In this document: positions 1 through 6,783 of the stretch, piece after piece
Layout: the number at the start of each line of letters is the position of its first letter
Numbering within the stretch: position 1 is the stretch's first letter
Origin: Burkholderiales bacterium
GTDB taxonomy: Bacteria > Pseudomonadota > Gammaproteobacteria > Burkholderiales > Burkholderiaceae_C
DNA: 7,351 bases
Direction: 5' to 3'
NCBI GenBank assembly: GCA_011390055.1
Contig: JAABTC010000082.1
Location: 1 to 7,351, forward strand
The notes under the pieces: generated by a model
Databases searched by the model: none
Told to the model about the DNA's origin: nothing
What the model saw: the letters and a program-made list of their open reading frames with translations, nothing else
Position numbers and translations under genes: made by a program

Positions 1-1
1 C

Positions 2-670
2 GGCCGCCACGACGAGGTGGCTTCGAACTTCGGTGCTGGCCCCGAGGACGATGGGCCCACGCGCGACCCGGCCGTCCGCGCGACCCGCTCACGCGTACAG
101 CGGGCGATGCTGGCCACGCTGCTGCTGGCCCAAGGCACGCCGATGCTCAACGCCGGCGACGAGATCGGCAACAGCCAGCAGGGCAACAACAACGCCTACA
201 ACCAGGACAACCCCACCGGCTGGATCGACTGGCAGCAAGCCGACACCGACGTGCTTGCCTTCGTTCAGCGCGTGCTCGCGCTGCGCCGCGAAGAGCCGGC
301 ACTGCGCCACGCACGTTGGTTTCAACATGCGCCCGCCGCGCCCGGCGAGCGCAGCCTGACCTGGCTGACGCCGGCCGGCACCGAGATGCAGGTGCGCGAC
401 TGGCACGACGCCGGCCAGCATGCCTTCGCGTGCCGCATCGACGCCTCACCGCAGGATGCGCTGCCCTCGCAGGCGGCGCCGCACGGCGGTGGCCGTCATC
501 TGCTCATCGCGTTCAACCCCGAAGCGAGTGCGCAGCCGTTCCATTTGCCGTCTGGCACCTGGGAGGTGGGCTTGTGCAGTGCCGGCGACCTGTCTGAAGG
601 CACCTGGGGCGCAGCGCACGCCACGTTCGCGGTGCCTGCGCACGGGCTGGTCGTGTTGCGCGGCCTGTGA
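2..670 (+). CDS. glgX: Glycogen debranching enzyme GlgX, C-terminal part (5' end outside window)
   Basis: This is the C-terminal 222 codons of a GH13 debranching enzyme that hydrolyses alpha-1,6 branches of glycogen or limit dextrin in the cytoplasm. The frame is open to the left edge, so the GTG at 17 is an internal valine codon and not a start. Counting from the codon at 2, residues 16-25 (DDGPTRDPAV) and the block at 40-77, which includes QGTPMLNAGDE and GNNNAYNQDN followed by WIDW, match the conserved end of the GlgX/isoamylase catalytic barrel. Residues from about 108 to 222 form the usual C-terminal beta-domain, ending in a typical GLVVLRGL strand. The catalytic triad of the family lies upstream and cannot be checked. 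The gene ends at TGA 668-670 and malQ follows 48 bp later in the same direction, which supports a shared glycogen/maltodextrin operon. TreZ and isoamylase are related alternatives, but the GNNNAY-QDN block favours GlgX. Confidence 0.9.
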   Translation, partial: GRHDEVASNFGAGPEDDGPTRDPAVRATRSRVQRAMLATLLLAQGTPMLNAGDEIGNSQQGNNNAYNQDNPTGWIDWQQADTDVLAFVQRVLALRREEPALRHARWFQHAPAAPGERSLTWLTPAGTEMQVRDWHDAGQHAFACRIDASPQDALPSQAAPHGGGRHLLIAFNPEASAQPFHLPSGTWEVGLCSAGDLSEGTWGAAHATFAVPAHGLVVLRGL

Positions 671-718
671 ACCCTGGCATTGACCCTCCGCCCTGGTCGA
701 CACCCGCGCTCCCCTCCC

Positions 719-2260
719 ATGACACCCCAGCCCTCGGCCCGCGCCTCCGGCGTGATGCTCCACCTCACGTCGCTGCCGGGTCCCCACGGCATCGGCGACT
801 TCGGCCCCGATCCCTACCGTTTCGTCGACTGGCTTGCATCTGCCGGCCAGACGCTTTGGCAATGGTTGCCCACCACACCCGTCGGCCCCGGCAATTCGCC
901 CTACCAGAGCCCGTCGGCCTTCGCCGGCAGCCCGCTGATGGTGGCGCTGGAGCCCTTGGTCGAGCGTGGCTGGCTGGCGCCGCCGGTGCCGCCCGACACA
1001 GGCTTTCGCGCTGACCGCGTCGATTTCCATCTTGTCATCCCCTGGCGCGACGGCCAACTGCGCGCCGCGGCGGCCGGCTTCCAGGCCCGCGCCACCCCTG
1101 CCGACCGTCACGCGTTAGCGCAGTGGTGTGCGGCGCAAGCCGCATGGCTCGACGACTACGCGCTCTTCATGGCGCTGTTCAACGCGCACGGAATGCAGCC
1201 CTGGTGGGCTTGGGCCCCGGCGCTGCGCGAGCGCGGGGCCACGGCGCTGGCCGCATTTCGACGCGCGCATGCGCAAGAGATCGCCTACTGGCGCTTCGTG
1301 CAGTGGTGCTGGGACACGCAATGCATGGCCTTGAAGCGCTACGCCAACCAACGCGGGGTGCGCCTCATCGGCGACATCCCCATCTACGTGGCCGACAACA
1401 GCGCCGACGTCTGGTCGCGCCCGGACCTCTACAGTCTGGGCGCCGATGGCCTGCCCAACGTCATCGCCGGCGTGCCGCCCGACGACCTGGGCCCCGACGG
1501 CCAGCGCTGGGGCAACCCGCTGTACCGCTGGGACCGCATGGCCGCCGAAGACCACGCCTGGTGGACGGCGCGCGTGCAGCGCGTGCTGGCCCAGGCCGAC
1601 ATCGTGCGCATCGACCACTTCCGCGGCTTCGCCGCCTACTGGGAGATTCCGGCCACATCGCCGAGCGCCAGGGTCGGCCGTTGGGTCGCCGGGCCGGGCC
1701 GCGCGCTCTTCGAGGCGCTCGAGCGCAACGTCGGCGACGCGTCGAAGGTGAACGGCCGCCTGCCCATCATCGCGGAGGACCTCGGCCTGATCACCCCCGA
1801 TGTGGTCGAGCTGATCCAATCCTGCGGCTTTCCGCGCATGAAGGTGCTGATCTTCGGTTTCAGCGGCGACGGCACACACGAGTACCTGCCGCAGAACTAC
1901 GCACCCGACACCGTCGTCTACACCAGCACGCACGACACCGACACCGCCCGCGGCTGGTGGAACAACGCGCGCGACGCCGAACGCGATTTCGCCGGCGCCT
2001 ACCTCGCTTGCAACAGCGACAGCGTGCACTGGGCCATGGTGCGCGCGGCGAGCAACTCGGTCTCGCGGCTGGCCGTGTTTGCGCTGCAGGACCTGCTGGG
2101 CCTGGGCAGCGAAAACCGGATGAACACGCCCGGCACGCTGGGGCCGCTGAACTGGAGCTGGCGCTTCGAATGGGAGGCTCTCGGTCCGGCGACGGCGCGG
2201 GTGCTCGGGGAGATCACCGCGCTGAGTGGAAGAGGCCCGATGGGGCTGTTTCGAGGGTAG
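719..2260 (+). CDS. malQ: 4-alpha-glucanotransferase (amylomaltase, GH77)
   Basis: This 513-residue enzyme transfers alpha-1,4-glucan segments between maltodextrins, releasing glucose, in the cytoplasm. The N-terminal signature GVMLHLTSLPGPHGIGDFG lies at about residues 11-29 and GNSPYQSPSAFAGSP at 58-72. GDIPIYVADNSADVW lies at 218-232. The GH77 catalytic residues are visible: nucleophile D299 in RIDHFRGF, acid/base E353 in IIAEDLG, and transition-state D406 in YTSTHDTDT. The more usual family form of the last motif is HDND, so residue 407 is Thr instead of Asn. The length matches short amylomaltases of about 500 aa, not the roughly 690-aa E. coli MalQ. ATG 719 was chosen because it sits just before the first conserved strand. 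A TTG at 680 would add 13 residues of poor conservation. There is no clear Shine-Dalgarno sequence before 719 (the upstream bases are pyrimidine-rich), so translation may be coupled to glgX. Stop is TAG 2258-2260. Confidence 0.95.
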   Translation: MTPQPSARASGVMLHLTSLPGPHGIGDFGPDPYRFVDWLASAGQTLWQWLPTTPVGPGNSPYQSPSAFAGSPLMVALEPLVERGWLAPPVPPDTGFRADRVDFHLVIPWRDGQLRAAAAGFQARATPADRHALAQWCAAQAAWLDDYALFMALFNAHGMQPWWAWAPALRERGATALAAFRRAHAQEIAYWRFVQWCWDTQCMALKRYANQRGVRLIGDIPIYVADNSADVWSRPDLYSLGADGLPNVIAGVPPDDLGPDGQRWGNPLYRWDRMAAEDHAWWTARVQRVLAQADIVRIDHFRGFAAYWEIPATSPSARVGRWVAGPGRALFEALERNVGDASKVNGRLPIIAEDLGLITPDVVELIQSCGFPRMKVLIFGFSGDGTHEYLPQNYAPDTVVYTSTHDTDTARGWWNNARDAERDFAGAYLACNSDSVHWAMVRAASNSVSRLAVFALQDLLGLGSENRMNTPGTLGPLNWSWRFEWEALGPATARVLGEITALSGRGPMGLFRG

Positions 2261-2269
2261 GTGGCCCGG

Positions 2270-2287
2270 CCCGGGAGCGCTCGCGGG
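2270..2287. promoter_or_regulatory. 18-bp near-perfect dyad upstream of the efflux operon
   Basis: The sequence CCCGGGAGCGCTCGCGGG pairs with its own reverse complement at 8 of 9 positions, with one G/G mismatch. Its core GAGCGCTC is a perfect palindrome. It sits in the only sizeable gap of the window, between the malQ stop and the adaptor start, about 57 bp before the adaptor ATG. A 7-nt direct repeat GCTCGCG (2279-2285 and 2291-2297) overlaps it. Position and symmetry suit an operator for a dimeric regulator of the efflux operon. As RNA it could also fold into a short GC-rich hairpin after malQ, but no T-run follows, so an intrinsic terminator is unlikely. In DNA this GC-rich, chance palindromes are not rare. 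Confidence 0.25.
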
Positions 2288-2330
2288 TAAGCTCGCGCGT
2301 CTTCGTGCCAGGTGGCGCGGGCACAAGAGC

Positions 2331-2338
2331 GAGGGCGG
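2331..2338 (+). promoter_or_regulatory. Ribosome binding site of the RND adaptor gene
   Basis: The purine-rich GAGGGCGG ends 5 nt before ATG 2344. It decides the start: the frame stays open far upstream into malQ, but only this ATG has a Shine-Dalgarno-like sequence and gives a lipoprotein signal peptide at the N-terminus. Confidence 0.6.
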
Positions 2339-2343
2339 TTGCA

Positions 2344-3519
2344 ATGGTGCTTGGATGGGTCGTGGCGGTGGTGTTGGCAGCGCTCGGCCTGGCCGGTTGT
2401 CAGCGGGGCGGCGAGGCGCCTTCGGCTGGCAAGGCCGACGGGGCGGCGTCGGCGCCCGCGCCCGCGGCTGCCGCGGCATCGGCGCCCGTGCTGCTGCTCT
2501 CGCCCGAAGATCTGCGCAGCGTTGCAGCCGGGGGCACCGGCGGCGGCCCGGTGATCACCGGGTCGGTCCAGCCCGAGAAGCGCGCCGACCTCCGCGCCGA
2601 GGTCTCGGCCGTCGTGACCCAGGTCCTCAAGGACAACGGCGAGCCGGTGAAGAAGGGCGATTTGCTGATGCGCCTGGACGACACCGCGATCCGCGAGTCG
2701 ATGCAGTCGGCCGAAGCGTCGGCACGCGCCGCGGCGCAGGCCTTCGAGCAGGGGGAGCGTTCGGTGCAGCGGCTGAAGACGCTCCAGACCCAGGGCATGG
2801 TCTCGATGCAGGCGCTCGAGGATGCCGAGGTGCGGCGCAACAGCGCGCAGAGCGAGCTCGCGGCGTCCAGGTCGCGCGTGGCCACCGCGCAGCAGCAACT
2901 GCGGCGCACCGAAGTGCGCGCGCCCTTCGACGGGATCGTCAGCGAACGCAAGGCCTCGGTCGGTGACACGGCCCAGGTCGGCAAGGAATTGCTCAAGGTG
3001 ATCGGCCCCTCGAGCATGCGCTTCGAGGGCCTGGTCTCTGCCGACCGGCTGCACGAGATGAAGGTCGGTCAGACGGTGGTCTTCAGCGTCAACGGTTTTC
3101 CCGGGGTCGAGTTCCGCGGCACGCTGCGGCGCGTCGATGCGTCGGCGAGCACGGCCACGCGCCAGGTCGAGGTGATCGTCGACTTCGTCGATCCGACCCA
3201 GGCGCCGCGTGTGGCCGGGCTCTATGCCGAGGGCCGAGCCGAAGCCGGCGGCGGCGGTGCGCTGACGCTGGCCGAGGCGTCGATCGTGCGCACGCCGGGC
3301 AGCGCGAGCCAGCCGGCCGCCGCCGCGGTCTGGCGCGTCGCGGACGGCCGGCTCGCCAAGGTCGCGGTCGAGCTCGGCCCGCGCGACGATCGCCGCGGTG
3401 AGTACCCGGTCAAGAGCGGCCTGGCCCCCGGCGACGTGATCCTGCGCAACCCCGGCGTGAACCTCGTCGAGGGCCAGCGCATCGAGTTCGCCAAGGCCGC
3501 CGTCAACGCAACCAAGTAG
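2344..3519 (+). CDS. RND efflux periplasmic adaptor subunit (membrane fusion protein), lipoprotein
   Basis: This 391-residue adaptor would link the inner-membrane RND pump encoded next to it with an outer-membrane channel. Residues 1-19 are a lipoprotein signal peptide: a hydrophobic stretch ending in the lipobox LAGC, with Cys19 as the expected lipidated residue. Residues 20-48 form an Ala/Pro/Gly-rich linker. The first lipoyl half is at about 80-112 (NGEPVKKGDLLMRLDD). A helical hairpin with heptad-like Ala/Gln/Leu spacing spans about 113-188. The second lipoyl half follows at about 189-220 (EVRAPFDGIVSERKASVGD). The beta-barrel domain covers about 225-300 and the membrane-proximal domain about 305-383. 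Length and domain order are those of HlyD/AcrA-type adaptors. The pump gene starts 30 bp after the TAG at 3517-3519, so the two are surely co-transcribed. Substrate cannot be read from the sequence. Confidence 0.92.
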   Translation: MVLGWVVAVVLAALGLAGCQRGGEAPSAGKADGAASAPAPAAAAASAPVLLLSPEDLRSVAAGGTGGGPVITGSVQPEKRADLRAEVSAVVTQVLKDNGEPVKKGDLLMRLDDTAIRESMQSAEASARAAAQAFEQGERSVQRLKTLQTQGMVSMQALEDAEVRRNSAQSELAASRSRVATAQQQLRRTEVRAPFDGIVSERKASVGDTAQVGKELLKVIGPSSMRFEGLVSADRLHEMKVGQTVVFSVNGFPGVEFRGTLRRVDASASTATRQVEVIVDFVDPTQAPRVAGLYAEGRAEAGGGGALTLAEASIVRTPGSASQPAAAAVWRVADGRLAKVAVELGPRDDRRGEYPVKSGLAPGDVILRNPGVNLVEGQRIEFAKAAVNATK

Positions 3520-3537
3520 ATCACCGACCCGACGCCC

Positions 3538-3543
3538 GAGGGG
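3538..3543 (+). promoter_or_regulatory. Ribosome binding site of the RND pump gene
   Basis: GAGGGG lies 6 nt before ATG 3550 in the 30-bp gap after the adaptor gene. It supports the chosen start, which gives the family's standard N-terminus (MFLSDFSIKRPV). Confidence 0.65.
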
Positions 3544-3549
3544 CCCGAG

Positions 3550-6500
3550 ATGTTCCTGTCCGACTTCAGCATCAAGCGCCCGGTCGCCACCGTCGTCATC
3601 ATCATCGCGCTGATGGGTCTGGGGCTGCTCGCGCTGTCCAAGTTGCGCGTCAACCAGATCCCCGATGTCGAGCAGCCGGTGCTGGTGGTCACGGTGCCGT
3701 ACCCCGGGGCTTCGCCGGAATCGGTCGAGCGCGAGGTCGTCAACCGGATCGAAAAGTCGCTGCAGACGATCGCCGGTGTCGACCAGGTGCGCTCGACGGC
3801 GAGCGAGGGTAACGCTCGCGTCATCCTGATCTTCGACTTCGACAAGAACATGATCGAAGCTGCGGACGAGGTGCGCAACGCGATCGGCAGCGTGCGCCAC
3901 AAGCTGCCGACCGAGATCCGCGAGCCGGTGCTGACGCGCATCGACCCTTCCGCGCAGCCGGTGGTCCAGCTTGCGCTGTCGTCGACGACACAAAGCCATG
4001 CCGCGATCTCGCGCCTGGCCGAAGACGAGCTGGCCGACCGCTTCCGCGGCATCGCCGGGGTCGCGACGGTCAATGTCAACGGCGCGCTGCGGCGCGAGCT
4101 GTCGGTGCTGCTGCATGCCGAGAAGCTGCGCGAGTTCTCGATCTCGGTGACCGAGGTCGTCGCGGCGCTGCGTGCGCAGAACACCACCGCGCCGGTCGGC
4201 AAGGTGCGCGGCGCGCTGGAAGACCAGAGCATCCGTCTCGTCGGCCGCATCGAGTCGCCAGCCGAATTCGAGCAGATCGTGGTGCGCCGCCGCGGCAACG
4301 AACTGCTGCGCCTGGGCCAGGTGGCCAGCATCGACGATGCCTTCGCCGAGCAGAGCAGCTACTCGATGCGCAACGGGCGGCCCAACGTCGGTCTGTCGGT
4401 CACGCGCTCGCGCGACGCCAGCACCGTCAGCGTCGCGGCCGAGGTGCGCAAGCTGCGCGAGGACGTCGCCAAGACGCTGCCCGCGGGCACCACGCTCGAG
4501 ATCACGCAGGACGGCGGCATCGATGCGCAGAACAGCCTGAACAACGTGATCCACGCGCTGGTCTTCGGCGCCGGGCTGACGGTGCTGGTGGTCTACGTGT
4601 TCCTGAATTCCTGGCGCTCGACCCTGATCACCGCGCTGTCGCTGCCGACCTCTGTGGTGGCCGCCTTCATCGCGGTCTGGCTGGCCGGCTTCACGCTGAA
4701 CTTCATGAGCCTGCTGGGCTTGTCGCTGGCCATCGGCGTGCTGATCGACGACGCCATCGTGGTGCGCGAGAACATCGTGCGCCACATGGAGCGCGGCGCC
4801 GACCGCCGCACCGCAGCACTCGAAGGCACCGCCGAGATCGGCTTGGCGGTGGCTGCCACCACCTTCTCGATCGTCGCGGTGTTCGTGCCGGTGGCCTTCA
4901 TGCCGGGCGTCTCGGGCGAATGGTTCCGGCCCTTCGGCCTGACAGTCGTGGCCTCGGTGCTGGTCAGCCTGTTCATCTCGTTCACGCTCGACCCGATGCT
5001 CTCGGCCTACTGGGGCGACCCCCCGGGCCACCACCTCCAGCCCAAGCGTGGCATCAGCCTCGCGCTGCAGCGCTTCAACCTCTGGTTCGACCATCAAGCC
5101 GATCGCTACGGCCACGTCATCGCCTGGGCGCTGCACCACCGGCGCTGGATGTTCCTGATCGCGCTGGCCAGCCTGGTGGCCGCACTCGGGCTGCAGTTCA
5201 AGTTCGGCGGCTCGAGCTTCCTGCCCCGATCCGACCCCGGCATCCTGGCGGTCGACGTGCGCACGCCAGCGTCGTCGAGCCTGGACTACGCACGCGCCAA
5301 GGTCGAGGCCGTGGCGGCACTGGCACGCACGATTCCCGAGACGAAGGCCACCAACAGCTTCGTCACGCCGGGCGGCGGCCGGATCTATGTCGACATCGGC
5401 AAGAGCACCCAGCGCAAGCGCGCCAACGACGTGATTGCCAAGGACCTGCGCACGCTCGCCGCGCGCCTGGTCGGGGCCGAGTACACCGTGCTGGAAGACT
5501 TCAACATGGGCGCGCAAAAGCCCGTGCAGATTCGCTTCACCGGCGTCGATGCGCGTAAGCTGCTGGCGATCACCAACGACTTCATGGCCAAGCTGCGCCA
5601 GGTGCCCGGGGCGGTCGACGTCGGCCTGTCCGAGCAGGACCCGCAGGACGAGTTGAAGATCGAACTCGACCGCGGCCTGGCCAATGCGCTGGGCATCTCG
5701 GCGGCCGACGCGGCGCAGGCGCTGCGCGTGGCCTTTGCCGGCGTGGAGGTGGGCGACTGGGTCGACCCGAACGGCGAAACGCGCGACGTTGCAGTGCGCC
5801 TGGCGCCGGAAGACAGGGTCGACGCCAGCAACATCGAACGCCTGCCGATCGCGGTGGCCGGCAGCGGGCTGATCGTGCCGCTGGACCAGATCGCCACGGT
5901 CACCGTCGGCAAGGGGCCGAGCCAGATCCAGCACGCCGATGGCAAGCGCACGATCTCGGTTTCGGCCAATGCGCAGGGCCGCTCGCCCGGCGAGGTGACG
6001 GCCGATGCGATGAAGATCGCTCAGGCCATCGACTTCCCGCCGGGCTACGGCATCGAACTCGCCGGGGCCTCGAAGGACCAGCAGCAGGTGTTCGGCGCGA
6101 TGCTGACCGCGTTGGGTTACGGCGTCGCGCTGATGTACCTGATCCTGGTCGTGCAGTTCGGATCGTTCACCGCGCCGCTGCCGGTGATGCTGTCGCTGCC
6201 GCTGTCGCTGATCGGCGTGGTGCTGGCGCTGCTGGCCACGCGCGGCACGATGAACCTGATGAGCCTGATCGGCGTGATCATGCTGATGGGGCTGGTGGCC
6301 AAGAACGCGATCCTGCTGCTCGACGCCACGCGCGTGCAGGAGGCCGAGGGCATCGAGCGCGAAGAGGCGCTGATGAATGCAGGGCGCAAGCGCTTCCGGC
6401 CGATCTTGATGACCACCATCGCGCTGATCGCCGGCATGCTGCCGGTGGCCATCGGGGTGGGCGAGGGCAGCGAGTTCTACCGGCCGATGGCGGTGGCCAT

Positions 6501-6783
6501 CATCGGCGGCACCCTCACGTCGACGCTGTTGACGTTGCTCGTCATCCCGTGTTTCTACGATTCGATCGAAATCTCGCGCGAGCATGCGGTGGCCAAGTTC
6601 CAGGCCCGCGAAGCGCGCTGGAATCCATTCATCGCCTTCCTGCTGACGTTCTTCGAGGCGCTGGCGGCGCTGCTGATGTTGCGCACGCTGTGGCGCGGGG
6701 CCAAACGCATTGGCAGCAGGTTCCGTAGGCCCTCTACCGTTCGCCCTGAGCTTGTCGAAGGGCTTCCCCGGGCTCAGCCGTGA
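3550..6783 (+). CDS. HAE1-type RND efflux transporter permease subunit (AcrB family)
   Basis: This 1077-residue inner-membrane proton/substrate antiporter would export hydrophobic or amphiphilic compounds through the adaptor encoded upstream. The start MFLSDFSIKRP and TM1 at about 12-30 are typical. The first porter/docking loop runs to about 330. TM2-TM6 lie at about 333-488 and carry the proton-relay dyad D400-D401 in LAIGVLIDDAIVVREN, with GEWFRPFGLT at 456-465. A second large periplasmic loop spans about 555-850. TM8-TM12 lie at about 851-1001, with the relay lysine K918 in GLVAKNAILLLD and Thr955/956 in RPILMTTIALIAGMLP. The dyad and lysine correspond to AcrB D407/D408 and K940, so the pump looks functional. 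Two oddities follow TM12: an extra hydrophobic stretch at about 1025-1048, and a final tail (about 1062-1077) encoded by a dispersed repeat and containing PELVEG. The 3' end overlaps the convergent YcaQ-like gene by 50 bp. Drug specificity cannot be assigned. Confidence 0.95.
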   Translation: MFLSDFSIKRPVATVVIIIALMGLGLLALSKLRVNQIPDVEQPVLVVTVPYPGASPESVEREVVNRIEKSLQTIAGVDQVRSTASEGNARVILIFDFDKNMIEAADEVRNAIGSVRHKLPTEIREPVLTRIDPSAQPVVQLALSSTTQSHAAISRLAEDELADRFRGIAGVATVNVNGALRRELSVLLHAEKLREFSISVTEVVAALRAQNTTAPVGKVRGALEDQSIRLVGRIESPAEFEQIVVRRRGNELLRLGQVASIDDAFAEQSSYSMRNGRPNVGLSVTRSRDASTVSVAAEVRKLREDVAKTLPAGTTLEITQDGGIDAQNSLNNVIHALVFGAGLTVLVVYVFLNSWRSTLITALSLPTSVVAAFIAVWLAGFTLNFMSLLGLSLAIGVLIDDAIVVRENIVRHMERGADRRTAALEGTAEIGLAVAATTFSIVAVFVPVAFMPGVSGEWFRPFGLTVVASVLVSLFISFTLDPMLSAYWGDPPGHHLQPKRGISLALQRFNLWFDHQADRYGHVIAWALHHRRWMFLIALASLVAALGLQFKFGGSSFLPRSDPGILAVDVRTPASSSLDYARAKVEAVAALARTIPETKATNSFVTPGGGRIYVDIGKSTQRKRANDVIAKDLRTLAARLVGAEYTVLEDFNMGAQKPVQIRFTGVDARKLLAITNDFMAKLRQVPGAVDVGLSEQDPQDELKIELDRGLANALGISAADAAQALRVAFAGVEVGDWVDPNGETRDVAVRLAPEDRVDASNIERLPIAVAGSGLIVPLDQIATVTVGKGPSQIQHADGKRTISVSANAQGRSPGEVTADAMKIAQAIDFPPGYGIELAGASKDQQQVFGAMLTALGYGVALMYLILVVQFGSFTAPLPVMLSLPLSLIGVVLALLATRGTMNLMSLIGVIMLMGLVAKNAILLLDATRVQEAEGIEREEALMNAGRKRFRPILMTTIALIAGMLPVAIGVGEGSEFYRPMAVAIIGGTLTSTLLTLLVIPCFYDSIEISREHAVAKFQAREARWNPFIAFLLTFFEALAALLMLRTLWRGAKRIGSRFRRPSTVRPELVEGLPRAQP

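Noticed and set aside
2261..2300. Intrinsic terminator after malQ
   Set aside because: A GC-rich stem is possible, but no T-run follows on the plus strand. The dyad is better listed as a possible regulatory site.
1123..2343. Upstream in-frame extension of the adaptor gene to position 1123
   Set aside because: The extension overlaps malQ out of frame and is Arg-rich without domain features. The ATG at 2344 has a ribosome binding site and gives a lipoprotein signal peptide.
1115..2479. A 454-codon minus-strand open frame
   Set aside because: It is antisense to malQ, Pro/Arg/Ala-rich and shows no motifs, so it is a GC-driven shadow frame.
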